Shown: positions 13,301 to 24,112 of the stretch, one piece after another
Layout: each line of letters opens with the position of its first letter
Numbering within the stretch: position 1 is the first letter of the stretch
Assembly: GCF_048564905.1 (NCBI RefSeq)
Contig: NC_132989.1
Coordinates: forward strand, 6,183,257-6,247,256
Length of the DNA stretch: 64,000 bases
Source of the DNA: Vicugna pacos
Taxonomy: Eukaryota > Chordata > Mammalia > Artiodactyla > Camelidae
Direction of reading: 5' to 3'
Notes under the pieces: generated by a model
The model's input: the letters and a program-made list of their open reading frames with translations, nothing else
Database searches by the model: none
What the model was told of the DNA's origin: nothing
Program-made: the position numbers and the translations under genes

Positions 13301-16300
13301 ATATAGACCTCACACTGCCCACGTGCAAAAAATAAACTCTACAAGTGGAATCTGCATTGAAGGATAAGCACATCGGTAACTTGGTGGGCGTTCCCCATTT
13401 GGCCGCCTGGGAGTTGTGGCTGTGCAGCCTCCCCAGCACTGCGTAGGAGGGCTGTTCTCTGTATACATCCTTGGCCACCCTGGGAGACATCCACTGTTTG
13501 GATCCAGCCAAACTAGATACATACGAGGTGGATCTCAGGCTAGAACTGGGGAAGCAGTGTGAGCTCCGGAGCAGCCTGCCTGCTTTCTCTTTCTCCCGTC
13601 TGCACACGTTGCTGGGAGCTCTGCCTCAGCCCCATCTTGCTTCCCACTTGTTTGTAGCATCCCTCCGCTAGCTTGTCCCAGGATTGAGGTGTACCTGTTC
13701 TCCTCTGATTTCAGAACCGGGTTTCTCCTTTCAAGGACATGATCTTCTGCTTCTCGGAAGAGGACTGGTCCCTTCTAGACCCTGCCCAGACTGGCTTCTA
13801 CGGAGAGTTCATCATTGGGGAGGACTGTGGGGTCTCACTGCCTCCGAGTAAGACTTAACTCCCCTCTCTTCCTGAGACCAAGGAACGGGGCGAGGGGGCC
13901 CATTTCAGACCTCACTGTACCCCTCCCAACCCCGTGGGTGGTCACTATACATAGTGGCCCCAAGGCCACTTTGCAGAGTGAGCATCCCTGCTGCAGTCCC
14001 ATGTAAATTGGGCGTATTGCCTGGCTGTTTTACTGCTTTTCTTCTGTCATTCCTGTCCGAAGGCTCTCTGTGTAGCTGGTTTTTAAACTAATAAGCCTGA
14101 AAGATGCCTCAGGCCACACCTGGCCCTTTAGTGTCCTCCCTCCCCTGCCCTCTCCCTGCTCGCTCTGTCTGGTCTTTCCACTTCTCTGTGGCTCTGCCTG
14201 GCCCCTGTTGATGTCATGGCCTGTTGTGCGCCCCTCTGGTCCTGTCCCAGAGTCACCGCCCTCCTCCTACCCTGGCTTCCCTGGGGAGCAGAGCACGGAT
14301 GAATGTGTGTCTTCCCCTTTCCTGTGAACAGATGACGCGGCTGCCCAGCTGGGTCTCTCCCAGGGAGAGGAGAATGAGCCACGTGTTCCAGAGCTGCAGG
14401 ACCTCCAGGGGAAGGACATGTCCCAGGTGTCCTACTTGGGTGAGTAATGACACCAGAACTGGGCGGCTAGAGCAGGGTGGAGGGCTGCTGCCGGCCCGAG
14501 GCAGGCCTGCTCCCTGTGCCATCTCTCTGCAGCCCTCTGTCACCTCTGGACCACGTCTTGGTAGAATGTGTCTTGCCTCCACCCTGATCCCTCACAGAAA
14601 AAACGTGGGGTTTTAATTTTGCCAGGTGTGCGGATTGCACTCCACCAGCCACGGACTAGGATGTGATGGGAAAATCTCTCCCCTCTGTTATAAGTGCCAC
14701 CTGGCTTGTGCCAACAGCCCAGTGGCCCCCTCCACGAGTGAGGTCAGGGACTCTCCAAAGTCAGGAAGGAGAGGGGGAGGGCGTGCCACCTCTTAGCTGG
14801 ACACTGGGCACAGTGCCTCCGGACGCCTCACCTGTCTACTCCTTCCAGCCACCTAATGCAAGTTGTGTGGGGAAACTGGACAGATGCTGGGGCTAAGGTG
14901 AAATACACAGATGCACATGTAGGCACCCTCCGCACCCCCAGCTTTCTGTGTCACCAGAGCTTGTGTTGGGAACTACCATGCTGAATGCCTCAAGACGCCT
15001 GCGCCTTCAGGGGAAAAGCCTTTGTATGGTAGAGGCAGCAGCCCCAGTCCCCTCCTCCTTTGGGACCTAAAACTGGCACAGAGCAGATCAGGACTTCGCT
15101 CACCATCCCCACCTGGAACAAGCATCCAGGGCCTCTGGCGTGGCCAGCCTCCCGTCCCATCTCTGCCCCAGCAAGCTGTGTCCAGGCTGCACTTAGGCAG
15201 CGTCTGCACAGAGAAAGTGGAAATGACAACAGGGTTGGCAGTCACTTGTCCACCGTCAAGTAGACGGGGCTGAACCCGGATCCATGTTCATTCTTGTCTA
15301 GCTTCAAAACCCACATTCGTAGCGTTGGCCCATTTTGCCTGCAGAATTCACATGCTCAACAAACATTTACTGAGTGGCCGCCCTCCCTCTCGGGAGCCCA
15401 GGCCTGCTCTCGGATCATAGCCTGGCGTCTGTTCAGGTGCCTTCCCCAGTAGTGCTGCGGCTGCAGGAAAAATCAATTCTTTCATTTTCTTCTCGGGAAA
15501 GACTTCCCAAGCCTCCAGCCATTCCAGGTAGAAGAAAGAAGAAAACGGGATGAGCTGCAGGTGCCCGACTTCCAGACCTGCCAGCAGACAGCGCTTGCTC
15601 AGAGCACCTGCTCAGGTAGAGGAGGGCCGGGCGGGTGTGGGTCTGTGTGTGATGTGTGGCTTGAGAGTGTATATACGTACGTGTGTGTATGTGAGCTCGT
15701 ATGTGCATGTAGTGTGGGGAGTGATACGGTGCCTAAGTGTGCATCTGTGTATGTGTGTGCATGCATGTGGTAACAGCATGTGTGGTGTGGTGTATGTGCA
15801 TAGTGTGTCTGGTGGGTTGTGTGTGTGTACATGTGTGGTATGCATATGAGCATGTCTCGTGTGTGGCCAGACACATGGGGTAGTGTGTGGTGTGGGGTAT
15901 GTGTCTAGCGTGTTTGTGTGTGCTGTGTGCACATGTGTACAGTATATCTGGCATGTTGTGTCTGTGAAAGTGTGCGTGCCTGGTGTGTGTGTGTGCACAA
16001 GTACATGTGTTGATGCATACATGTGTGTGGTGTGTGTATATCCATTTGTGCTACTGGGGGGCGGTGGTGGTAGGTCTGGGAATTGAACTCTTGAGTTCCC
16101 TGCTGGCAGCTCCTGGAGGGTTACCAGCCGCCTGCCCTGGTTCTGTTTGCTGGGAATCTCCCAGCTAACCCCCAGTCTGAGCCCTCCCCTCCTTGCCATT
16201 CCTTGTGGGTTGCGGCAGGGTGTGGGTTTGTGTATTTCCTCCCTGAGCGTGGAAGACCCGAGTCCCTGGACAAAGGGGAATTAAAGAGCAAGCTGCAGGA

Positions 16301-18126
16301 TGCCGAAAGGGGCAGGGCACCTCTGGAGAGTGTGCTCCAGCTGCTCTCAGATGTAGCCGCCATTCAGAGTCTGAGTCATGTTGTTAAAAATCACCACCTC
16401 CAGAGGCAGAGACAAAAATCCCGCCATATTTAATGTCCTCTGGGTTCAGGAGTTCTTCCAAACCTCACGCGCAAGTCTCTGATTGTTACTTAAACCCACT
16501 GTATCATAGAGGTTTTTGCAACTATGAAGACTGACTCATACACAGTCCGTTTTACCTCTGATGCCTTTTTGAGAATTTACACAATATTCTGGAATTTCCA
16601 CCTACATCCACGCAGGGTCACAGTCATTTGTGTCCCCCGCCCCGTACTATGTAGACAAGAGGGGTTGTACGTTTATGTAAGTGACCACAGGTCTGGATGG
16701 ACAGTAAGTGCTTCCTCCCTAAAAGCTTAGGTGCTCGCCCCTGGTTTTCTCGGGAGCCTGCTTCTGCACGCTCGGGGCGATCGCTCACATGTGGCCCACT
16801 CTCAGTTAGGTTTGATGAATGCTCCATTCTCAAGACGCGTTTTGAATCCTCTCTGGCTTCTGCCCTGCCCACAGCATGTCTCTCCGCCATGGCAGCATAC
16901 TTTTAGAATGTGGATGTTCATTACCCCAGGGGAATTTTCAGCTTCAGTCGCCCTTTGCTGGGCTCTGACACCGAATCTCCTTTGAAATGGCAAGAAGCTA
17001 AAGGTTGCTAACTAAGAACAGGGAGAGACGATGGGTTGCCAAGAATAGGCACCATTTTTATTTGGTAGCCCTTCCCACGCCTTCTGACAGCAGGTGACGG
17101 GTCCACACTCCACACCCACACTCAGGAAGGATGCTTCCAGCCAGTTCCATTTGTGTCCGGCCGGCCAGCACACTGTAATGCTGCCACTAAGATAGAATAT
17201 CTTTTCGTGTTTTCTCTGTGAATTGTGTAGTTAGTAGTCTTTAGCCCCTTTTTTCTTGTTTGCCTTTCTTCCCCTCACATTTGGTTAACTCTGAAATGTC
17301 GAAGCACTGCACTGGTGTAAGGTCTTCACGTGGTTTTACACATCGCATCCTCTCCGCACCTTCTGAGACAGGCGCTGTCTTAGCCAGCACGGGCTACCAT
17401 AGCAGAATACCATAGAGGTATTTCCTATTAAACAATAGAAATTCATTTCCTACAGTTCTGAAGGTTGGGAAGCCTAAGATCAAGTCAGCAGCAGACTCGG
17501 TGTGTGGTGAGGCCTCTCTTCCTGGCTTGTAGATGACTGCCTTCCCCCTGTGTGTTCACCTGATCTCTCCTTGGTGCTTCCTCAGGGAGACAGAGAGCTC
17601 TTGTCTGTTCCTCTTGTTACAAGGATACTGATCCCATCACAAGGGTCTCACCTTCAAGACCTCATGGAAACCTGATTACCTCCTAAAAGGCTCACCTCTT
17701 CATACCATCACACTGGGAGTTAGGGCTTCAACATACAAATTTTGGGGAGACACAGACAGCCCATAATGGGTATGATGATGTCTCCATTCTGCAGCCTGGG
17801 CACCCGAGCTGAAGTCACCAGCCCAGGGTGTCAGACTGAGGAGCTGAACCCATGTGGTTGGGCTCCAGACTCTGTTCTTGACTCCCCATTAGCTTGCCTT
17901 TTCTATGAATTCATAGAAACTCAAAATTATAGGTTTGAATCTGTTGTCCCTTGTGTATTTGCACATAATTCCTCCTGGTTTTTAAACTTTGTTTATATGC
18001 CTTTTTGGCACATAGTTTTTAGAGTAATTTTAATCTGTAAATATGATAATTCATCTCTTTTGATTTTATGTCTTGCTTAGGAAAGTCTCCCCATCCTAAT
18101 ATTTAAGAATATATTTTTAATTCTCT

Positions 18127-18199
<73 letters not shown>

Positions 18200-21100
18200 T
18201 CTCTCTCTCTCTCTCCACGTCTAGCTTCCTATTCTCCCTGCTTCTCTCCTTAGCCCCTCCAGCTGACAGGGGACTTTTTATTCCCAGGTCACAGTGCCCT
18301 TCTTGAGGAGTTGGCCATCACCTGGGCATGGGCCTTTGCCTGCCCCACTACCCTCTTTGAACACACCCAGCAGACTGGTCCTTCCTTGGCCATGGTCCAG
18401 CATGGCCACAGGCTTTCACACTCATCACCACCCCCTTCCAGTTGAGCTCAGTTCTCCTGAAACCTTGGGCAACTCTCTCTCGCTCTTTTAAATTTTCCCC
18501 TGTAAGTCAGAGATGGGAGCCATAGCCACCTTGTGGAGTTATTGTTGGGGATTAAATGATTTAATACATATAAAAGCACTTAGACCAGTAACTCTTCCCT
18601 GTTCTCCCTTCTGTTAGCCTGACAGCGAGTTCTGCTCCCTCCCCCTGATCTCCCTCCTCACACCCTTTTGTACTTATCAGTGCTGAGCTGAGAGGCATCC
18701 CTGGCGTTACTCCATTCTGTATATGGTAGTTTGTGTCTGTGAATCCCAAACTCCTAATTTATCTCTCCCTCTTTGGTAACCATAAGTATGTTTTCTAGGT
18801 CTATGAGTTTGTTTCTGTTTTGTAAAAAACTTCATTGGTATCATTTTTTTTTCTTTTAGATTTCCACATATAAGTGATATCCTTGATATGTGTCTTTCTC
18901 TGACTTACTTCACTTAGTATGACAATCTCTAGGTCCATCCATCCTGCTGCAAATGGCATGATTTCATTCTTTTTTATGGCTGTATAGTATTCCATTATGT
19001 AAATATATCACAACTTCTTTATCCAGTCCTCTGTTGATGAACATTTAGGTTACTTCCATGTCTTAGCTATTGTAAATAGTGTGGCTATGAACTTTGGGGT
19101 GCATGTATCTTTTCAAATCCCAGGAGTGGGATTGCTGGGTCATATGGTAACTCTATTTTAAGTTTTTTAAGGCATCTCCATACTGCTTTCCATAGTGACT
19201 GCACCAAATTACATTCCCACCATGTAGGAAGTTCCCTCCTCTTCATACCCTCTCCAGCATTTATCATTTGTGGACTTTTTAATGATGGCTGTTCTGACTA
19301 GTGTGAGGTGATACCTCATTGTAGTTTTGATTTGCATTTCTCTGATAATTAGCGATACTGAGCATCTTTTTACGTACCTGTTGGCCATCTGTATGTCTTC
19401 CTTGGCTGAGTATCTGTTTAGGTCTTCTGCCCATTTTTGATTGGGTTGCTTGTTTTCTTTTATTGAGGTGTATGAGCTGTTTGTTATTCTGGAAATTAAA
19501 TCCTTGTCAATAGCATTGTTTGCAAATATTTTCTCCCAACCTGTAGGTTGTCTTTCTGTTTTGTTTATGGTTTTGTTTGCTGTGCAAAAACCTATAAAAG
19601 TTTGACTAGGTCCCATTTGTTTATTTTTGTTTTTATTTCTATTGCCCTGGGAGATGGACCTGGGAAAACATTGCTATGATTTATGTCAGAGGATGTACTG
19701 CCTATGTTCTCTTCTAGATTTATGGTGTCCTGTCTTATGTTTAAGCCTTTAAGCCATTTTGAGTTTATTTTTGTGTGTGGTGTGACAGAGTGTTCTAACT
19801 TCATTGATTTACCTGCAGTTGTCAGCTTTCCCAGCACCACTTACTGAAGAGACTGTCTTTTCTCCATTGTATATTTTTGCCTCCTTTGTCAAAGATTGAT
19901 TGACTGTAGTTGTGTGGGTTTATTTCTGGGCTCTCTGTTCTATTCCATTGATCCACATAACATGACTTTTTAAGGGGATACAGTTCAGTATATAACACTT
20001 CACCCTCTGTTCCCTCATAATTCATGCTTCTCAAGTGCAAAATACATTCACCCTATCCCAACATCCCCTAATCTATTCCAGCATCAACTCTGAGTCCATA
20101 ATTTAATCTAAATATCATCTAAATCAGATTTCGATGAGATTCAAGGTACATTCACTTACATCTGTGAACCTGTGAAACCAGACATCAAGTTATGTGCTTC
20201 CAAAATGCAACGGTGAGGCAGTCACAGAGCAGACATTTTCATTCCAAAAGGGAGAAATGGGAGAGAAGAAAGGCTGACGGCTCCCAAGCAAGCCTGAACC
20301 CTAGCAGGGCAGATTCCGTTAGATTTTAGGGCTTGGGAGTCATCTTTGGCTCAGTGCTCTGCCCACCCTCTGGGCCTGTGGATGCAGGAACAGCTCTGTC
20401 AACCTCTTAACTGCCCGTGGGGCTCATCTTCCTTTTTCTTCAAGAATAATGCATGTTTGCAGCCAATTAGCTCTACTAGTTCTTTCTAGAAGTCCGATAG
20501 CCTTCCTTTAGGTCATCCTGTCCCTGTCCTTTGAAGTCCAGGATGTCAGTGTGTCTGTTCGTTCATATGACATTCTCAGAAACACTGTTGGCCCCTCACG
20601 CAGTTTATAGGGGTCCAGGCTGTCAGACAAGAGGGTCCCAAGAGATCTCTACAGATCTTTCCTGAATTTTCTCATCTCCATCCCTAGCTTCTGAGATGGT
20701 TGAATCCATGGTTGTCCAGCCACCCTTGGTGTTCTCTCCAGAATGTACTTTCTCATTTTTCGCAATATAGATAGACTGAAATTTTTCTAAATCTTCAAGT
20801 CTTGCCTTCCCACTCCGCAGTCTCACGTTCTACCCAGCGCCCCTCACACTCGGCTTCTGATGTATGGACAGATCGCCCATGGTCTCTGCCACTGCCCAGT
20901 GTCTTTCCCGCGTTCTGTGGCTTTGGGTCTTACGCCATGCTCTGTCTAGTTCCACTTGCCCTTAGTTTCCCTAACTTGCCAGAACTCTCCTCCCTCCAAC
21001 AATGAAGCCCAGAATAACCATATTCCTGCTGGTCTCTTGAAGAACCTGGTAGCATTGCCCCCTGCCCCTTAGACGTGAGCCCCACATTTCACAAAAGGAA

Positions 21101-22758
21101 GGAACCAGTCCTGAGGAGAGCTGTGCAGTGGGCTTCTGGGTTGCAGGCCAGGCCCTCATACCGGGTTCCCCAGTGCTCACCCACCTCCTACCCACGGACT
21201 GCTCTCCATCATCACAGACTCAGGATCCATTGAGCCAGCTTCAGTGTAGTTTATAAAGTGCCGAACACCTCTACCCATCACCACTGGTGGCTGCTGGTGG
21301 GCCTCAGATGCGACACTGAGAGGGAGAGATGACCTTGGGTGGTCCCAGACCGTTGAACAGCCCTGATGTCACAGCAGGGCTCAGCCCTGCTTCAATCCTG
21401 AGCCCTTGGGCCTATCACCTGAGTCTGCCTGTTTATAATGTGGCAAATAATGTATTAGGTTGTGTGCAGGAGCAAATGGGACTGTGCATGCTGGCAGTTT
21501 TGCACAGCCTCTGGGACATTTCAGTTTGCAAAGTATGGTAGCTGGCAGCTTCCTGGTACTCTTTTTATAGAATGTAAGGTCGTCTTCTATGTCAGAGCCC
21601 TTAACATGCCCTGACAGAATTTTTTCCCATGCCTAGTTAAGCCAGGCAGTTGCGAAGTGATGTGTCGATGGCCAAGACTTAACACAAATAGAAATTCTTA
21701 GAGCTTGGAGGAGTTTCAGTGGCTAGAAAAGAAAAGAAAAAAAAAGGACTGGGTCTGGGAGCTTAGGATAAAAGGGAGGGAAGAGGCAGAGACAAGAAAG
21801 TGGTACCCAGAATGGGTTAGCACAGTGTGGCCCGGGCTGAGGGTTCCCTTCCCACAGGCCATACCAGAGGTATCGCAGGGGGAGGATCGCTTGCAAAAAT
21901 GTGGGTTTCTGGACCCAAGCTGGACCTCCCTGGGCGGGGTTCCCAGGGGCTAGGACGCGGCCGGGGCAGCACCACTGACCTCCACTTTGCTTTCTGGTAG
22001 CCGGAGGTGGTGCGCCGTTCCCCGAGAACAGCCTGGATGAGGAGGTGACCATCGAGATTGTCCTGTCTAGCTCTGGGGAGGAGGACTCCCAGCTTGGCTC
22101 GTACTGCGCGGACGAGCCCCGGAGCCCCATGGAGAAGCAGCGCAGCCTCCCCTCCTCCCCCCGGAGCGGCCTCGAGGCAGCAGGCGAGGTGCAGGCCTCC
22201 TCCAAAAAGTCCTACGTGTGTCCGAACTGCGGCAAAATCTTCCGCTGGAGGGTCAACTTCATCCGGCACCTGCGCAGTCGCAGGAAGCTGGAGAAGCCTC
22301 ACGAGTGCTCGGTGTGCGGGGAGCTGTTCAGCGACAGCGAGGACCTAGACGGGCACCTGGAGTCCCACGAGGCCCAGAAACCTTTCAGGTGCGGCGCCTG
22401 CGGGAAGAGCTTCCGCCTCAACTCCCACCTGCTCTCGCACCGGCGGATCCACCTGCAGCCGGACAACCTGGAGGTGGTAAAGAAGAGAGAGCAGGAGGCA
22501 CCAGGGGCCCTGGGCGGGGAGCCAGACGCCCTGCTGGCCAAGGGCAAGGCCAAGCTGCATTTCCAGTGCTGTGACTGCGGGAAGGTGTTCCAGCGACACG
22601 ACCACCTGGCCCGGCACCGCAGCAACATTCACATGGACAAGCCCCGGCGTTTTCAGTGCCGGTACTGCGTCAAAAGCTTCTTCCAGAACTCTGACCTCCT
22701 CCGCCACCAGCGCCTGCACATGAAACGCCGGTCCAAGCAGGCGCTGAACTCCTATTGA
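1321..22758 (+). CDS. ZNF496: Zinc finger protein 496 (SCAN/KRAB/C2H2), 3' five exons
   Basis: This is a nuclear DNA-binding regulator. The gene begins left of the window, so the N-terminus and SCAN dimerisation domain are missing here. Five exons join in frame with phases 1/0/1/1/1 and the stop is at 22756-22758. The order is: acidic linker exon, variant KRAB A-box exon (13715-13847), two linker exons, then a terminal exon with five zinc fingers. The KRAB lacks the usual VMLENY-like end and reads [12 protein letters not shown], as in the older SCAN-linked KRABs that are thought to recruit TRIM28 poorly. The first finger has the spacing of C2H2 but ends HLRSR, with Arg in place of the last His. 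This is the C2HR finger by which mouse NIZP1 is known to bind the histone methyltransferase NSD1. The C-terminal end [12 protein letters not shown] and the stretch [16 protein letters not shown] match human ZNF496 as I remember it. No break is seen in the visible exons. Confidence 0.95.
1398..3559. other. ZNF496 intron, no repeat recognised
   Basis: 1398-2560 is mixed-composition intron. 2560-3559 is AT-rich and may be old repeat, but I cannot name it. No exon-like segment fits the protein. Confidence 0.4.
3560..9230 (-). repeat. Old L1 (L1M-type), minus strand, with nested LTR
   Basis: Read on the minus strand, this runs from a 5' region and ORF1-like part (about 9230 to 8200) into ORF2. 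A reverse-transcriptase stretch is readable at 5491-5721 ([20 protein letters not shown]), and the ORF2 C-terminal part lies near 3667-3867. Frames are broken throughout and no long open frame remains, so it cannot move. A solo LTR at 7473-7927 splits it. It lies in the long ZNF496 intron, antisense to the gene. Confidence 0.85.
7473..7927 (-). mobile_element. Solo LTR (class I-like ERV fossil) inside the L1
   Basis: The element is about 455 bases with TG...CA ends. GTGA lies directly on both sides (7469-7472 and 7928-7931), which fits a 4-base target duplication as made by gamma/class I elements. On the minus strand a TATAAATT box and an end near TTTAACAAGCA are seen. It carries no coding part. 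It is younger than the L1 it interrupts. Confidence 0.7.
9231..10020 (-). repeat. L1 3' end, cetartiodactyl type, minus strand
   Basis: The segment opens with the reverse of the L1 tail (GAAGTATAGTTGATTTACAG) and continues into the ORF2 C-terminus at 9443-9649 and beyond. That part matches the [19 protein letters not shown]-type end common in these L1s. It is 5'-truncated and broken. Confidence 0.85.
10021..11575. other. ZNF496 intron with faint old repeat traces
   Basis: This is mostly unrecognised. Near 11200-11440, a TAGAATTACTGGATCG-like motif suggests a very old minus-strand LINE fragment. I see no exon here. Confidence 0.35.
11576..11950 (-). mobile_element. Non-autonomous hAT (MER5-like) DNA transposon remnant
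   Basis: The right end reads GGTTGAGAACCACTG, the inverted form of the CAGTGGTTCTCAACC terminus of MER5/Charlie elements. Inside, AACATTGCCAGATATCCTCT resembles the MER5 body. The left end is indistinct, and 11576-11690 may be a second old hAT piece. There is no transposase. Confidence 0.7.
11951..13714. other. ZNF496 intron before the KRAB exon
   Basis: It contains an A-run near 12399, a short (TTTTG)n near 12505 and, at about 13000-13450, weak resemblance to an old L1 3' region. No coding segment is supported. Confidence 0.35.
13715..13847 (+). CDS. ZNF496: ZNF496 exon encoding variant KRAB A box
   Basis: The acceptor follows a pyrimidine tract (CTCTGATTTCAG) and the donor is GTAAGACT at 13848. 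The exon is 133 bases, phase 0 in and phase 1 out. It encodes [20 protein letters not shown], then [19 protein letters not shown] and VSLPP. The [13 protein letters not shown] core is KRAB A. The second half is the diverged form typical of this gene, and there is no B box. Confidence 0.95.
14332..14439 (+). CDS. ZNF496: ZNF496 linker exon (108 bases, frame-neutral)
   Basis: The acceptor is TTTCCTGTGAACAG and the donor GTGAGTAA at 14440 is near-perfect. Phase 1 in and out. It encodes an acidic, low-complexity linker: [20 protein letters not shown], then [15 protein letters not shown]. No known fold is seen. Skipping it would keep the frame. Confidence 0.93.
14440..15501. other. ZNF496 intron, nothing recognised
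   Basis: This is GC-rich intron. Short open frames occur on both strands from composition alone. No repeat or extra exon is supported. Confidence 0.4.
15502..15615 (+). CDS. ZNF496: ZNF496 linker exon (114 bases) with weak splice sites
   Basis: The acceptor is TTCTTCTCGGGAAAG, with a purine-broken pyrimidine tract. The donor GTAGAG at 15616 lacks G at +5. Phase 1 in and out, so skipping keeps the frame. It encodes a charged helix-like stretch ([20 protein letters not shown]) and then [14 protein letters not shown], colinear with human ZNF496. A long GT-rich tract starts about 20 bases past the donor. Confidence 0.92.
15637..16042 (+). repeat. Imperfect GT-rich tract, about 400 bases
   Basis: The tract is a long run of TGTGTG, GTATGTG, TGCATGTG and GTGTGGTG words with no strict unit. 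It starts about 20 bases after the donor of the 15502-15615 exon, so the pre-mRNA would carry a UG-rich run there. Alternating purine-pyrimidine DNA of this kind can form Z-DNA. Confidence 0.85.
16043..17377. other. ZNF496 intron, nothing recognised
   Basis: This is mixed-composition intron with short chance frames only. Confidence 0.35.
17378..17768 (-). mobile_element. MLT1-type MaLR solo LTR fossil
   Basis: On the minus strand the segment runs from a TATGGGCTGTCTGTGTC-like start to the CTATGGTATTCTGCTATGG end typical of MLT1/MaLR LTRs. It is about 390 bases, diverged and old, with no coding content. Confidence 0.75.
17769..18121. other. ZNF496 intron, AT-rich, nothing recognised
   Basis: This is intron sequence between the LTR and the (CT)n tract. 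No exon or clear repeat is seen. Confidence 0.35.
18122..18215 (+). repeat. (CT)n microsatellite
   Basis: About 94 bases of almost pure CT, broken only by a few CCT units. The strict purine/pyrimidine split of the strands can allow triplex (H-DNA) folding. The length is likely polymorphic. Confidence 0.97.
18216..18699. other. ZNF496 intron, nothing recognised
   Basis: This is moderately GC-rich sequence between the (CT)n tract and an L1 piece. No exon or clear repeat is seen. Confidence 0.35.
18700..19960 (-). repeat. L1 ORF2 3' part, minus strand
   Basis: Minus-strand frames at 18801-18995, 19085-19267 and 19209-19616 give the L1 ORF2 C-terminal region, for example [20 protein letters not shown] and [20 protein letters not shown]. 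The copy is 5'-truncated and frame-broken. It seems to have landed in or beside the MaLR fossil that resumes at about 19965. Confidence 0.85.
19965..21000 (-). mobile_element. MaLR (ERVL-MaLR) internal region fossil
   Basis: The segment opens with an LTR edge (ATACAGTTCAGTATATAACA) and goes into the common MaLR interior, including CACTTCACCCTCTG, CCTATCCCAACATCCCCTAA and CATCTAAATCAGATTTCGAT. Orientation is minus. It is old and heavily decayed with no coding frame left. The right limit is uncertain. Confidence 0.6.
21001..22000. other. ZNF496 last intron, 3' part
   Basis: This is unrecognised sequence, with an A-rich patch near 21727-21746. It ends in the pyrimidine tract and AG that accept the terminal exon. 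Confidence 0.4.
22001..22758 (+). CDS. ZNF496: ZNF496 terminal exon, five zinc fingers
   Basis: The acceptor TTGCTTTCTGGTAG ends at 22000. The exon opens in phase 1 with a Gly-rich link ([15 protein letters not shown]) and runs 758 bases to TGA. Finger 1 (about 22213-22290) has CPNC and HLRSR, the C2HR variant. Finger 2 (about 22297-22371), finger 3 (22381-22455), finger 4 (22561-22640, with an extra residue between its His pair) and finger 5 (22645-22728) keep C2H2 spacing. About 35 residues separate fingers 3 and 4, so they are not one tandem block. The exon is GC- and CpG-rich compared with the introns. Long open frames on the opposite strand are shadows of this composition. Confidence 0.96.
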
Positions 22759-23687
22759 GTCAGCTGCGGCCCCCGCCTGGGCAGAGCATGCCCTCCGCAC
22801 GCCTGGGACGGACTGGCTCCGGCCTCCTCCCCAGGACACAGATCACAGCCTCCTGCTCTTTCCTCTCAGGTAGAAGTGAGATAGTGGCCAACTGAGCATT
22901 TGTTCTGTCTCTGCTGTGCCCAAAGCCGGGAGGGCGTGTCACCAGCAGCTTGGACTTGCCTGGGGTTTGGGGGCTTGGAGAACCTAGTCCAGGGGTCCCC
23001 AAGCGGGCGGAGGGACTAGGGTGCCTCCTGCCGCGGTGACCCCGTGGAGGTCCGTCCCTCGCCAACCCCCTTTCAGTACACTCCCGTCCCACCCTGTCCG
23101 AAGGCCCGCCCCGTCCCGAGGCCTGGGGGTGACCGCACCTTCTAACAGCAGGAGGCTGCGGCTGGGCTGATGGGCGGGGAGGAAGGCAGCGAGGCAGGGT
23201 GGTTCCCGTGGGCACAAGGGCAGCAGGGCCAAGCACAACAAGCCATGTCATCAAGTCCCTGTCACCATCTGGTCCACTGGAACACGTCGCAATTTTCAGA
23301 TAGCCCTTTCCGGCTCAGAAGCTTTGGTGCAGGCTTGACAGTTTCTTCTTGCCAAAGGGCAACTGTGTCGTACCTTTCATTTGTGATGGCGGGTAGTTTA
23401 ATTGGGGATTGTGAGCTCATCCAAGGCAAAGCCCACACTTCCAATTTTATGTTTCAACACGCTCTCTACACTGTCCTCTGTAACCCGAAGGTCATTGGTG
23501 TATGGTTGTGGGGTAGAAGCGAAGTCATCGTCATTTGGAAGGCACTTAAGCTCCCCCTTCCGCTTCTGTCCTGTCTAGGAAAGGGGAGCCCAGCCCCCAG
23601 TGAACGAGGGGCTCCTTGGGTGAGCTGAGCGGGTGAAGTCGGGTTCTATGTATGCATTATTAGTGTGCCTGTTGTTGGTTCATTAGG
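22759..23687 (+). other. ZNF496: ZNF496 3' UTR (proximal part)
   Basis: GC-rich sequence follows the stop. No AATAAA or ATTAAA was seen before the LTR fossil at 23688, so the 3' UTR probably runs through and past it. Confidence 0.55.
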
Positions 23688-24112
23688 GCTGCTGTGACAA
23701 AGGGCCAAAACCTGGGGGGCTTAGAACCATAGAAATTCATCATCTCTGTTCTGGAAGCCAGAAGTCTAAGATCAAGGTGTCAGCCAGGTTGGTTCCCTGT
23801 GAAGGAAGGATCCGTTCCATGCCTCTCCTTTAGCTTCTGGTGGTTGCCAGCAATCATCAAGCCTCTTTGGTGTCTTGAAGCATCACCCCGTCTTTGCGTT
23901 CCTGTGTATGTTCCTGTGTACGTGTCTGTCTCCAGATTTGCCCTTTTTATGAAAACAGCGGTCACACTGGATTAGGGTCTTCCCTCCGGTATGTTCCTGC
24001 TTTAACTAGTTGTATCCACAATGATCCCATTTCCAAATAAGGTCACGTTCTGAGATCCTGGGGTTAGGACTTCAGTGTGACTTCGGGGAAGGGGGAGACA
24101 CAATCCAGCCCA
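23688..24112 (-). mobile_element. MLT1-type MaLR LTR fossil in the ZNF496 3' UTR/flank
   Basis: On the minus strand it ends with the rough TTTGTCACAGCAGCCCTAAT motif of MaLR LTRs and begins near GGCTGGATTGTGTCTCCC. It is about 425 bases and more diverged than the copy at 17.4 kb. It is non-coding. Confidence 0.65.

Noticed and set aside
15599-16199. Thr/His-rich 195-codon minus-strand frame
   Set aside because: It is a translation of the GT-rich tract (ACAC repeats on the minus strand), not a gene.
22045-22839. Long open frames in other frames and on the opposite strand of the ZNF496 last exon
   Set aside because: They come from the GC-rich coding sequence. Only the zinc-finger frame has conserved motifs and splice continuity.
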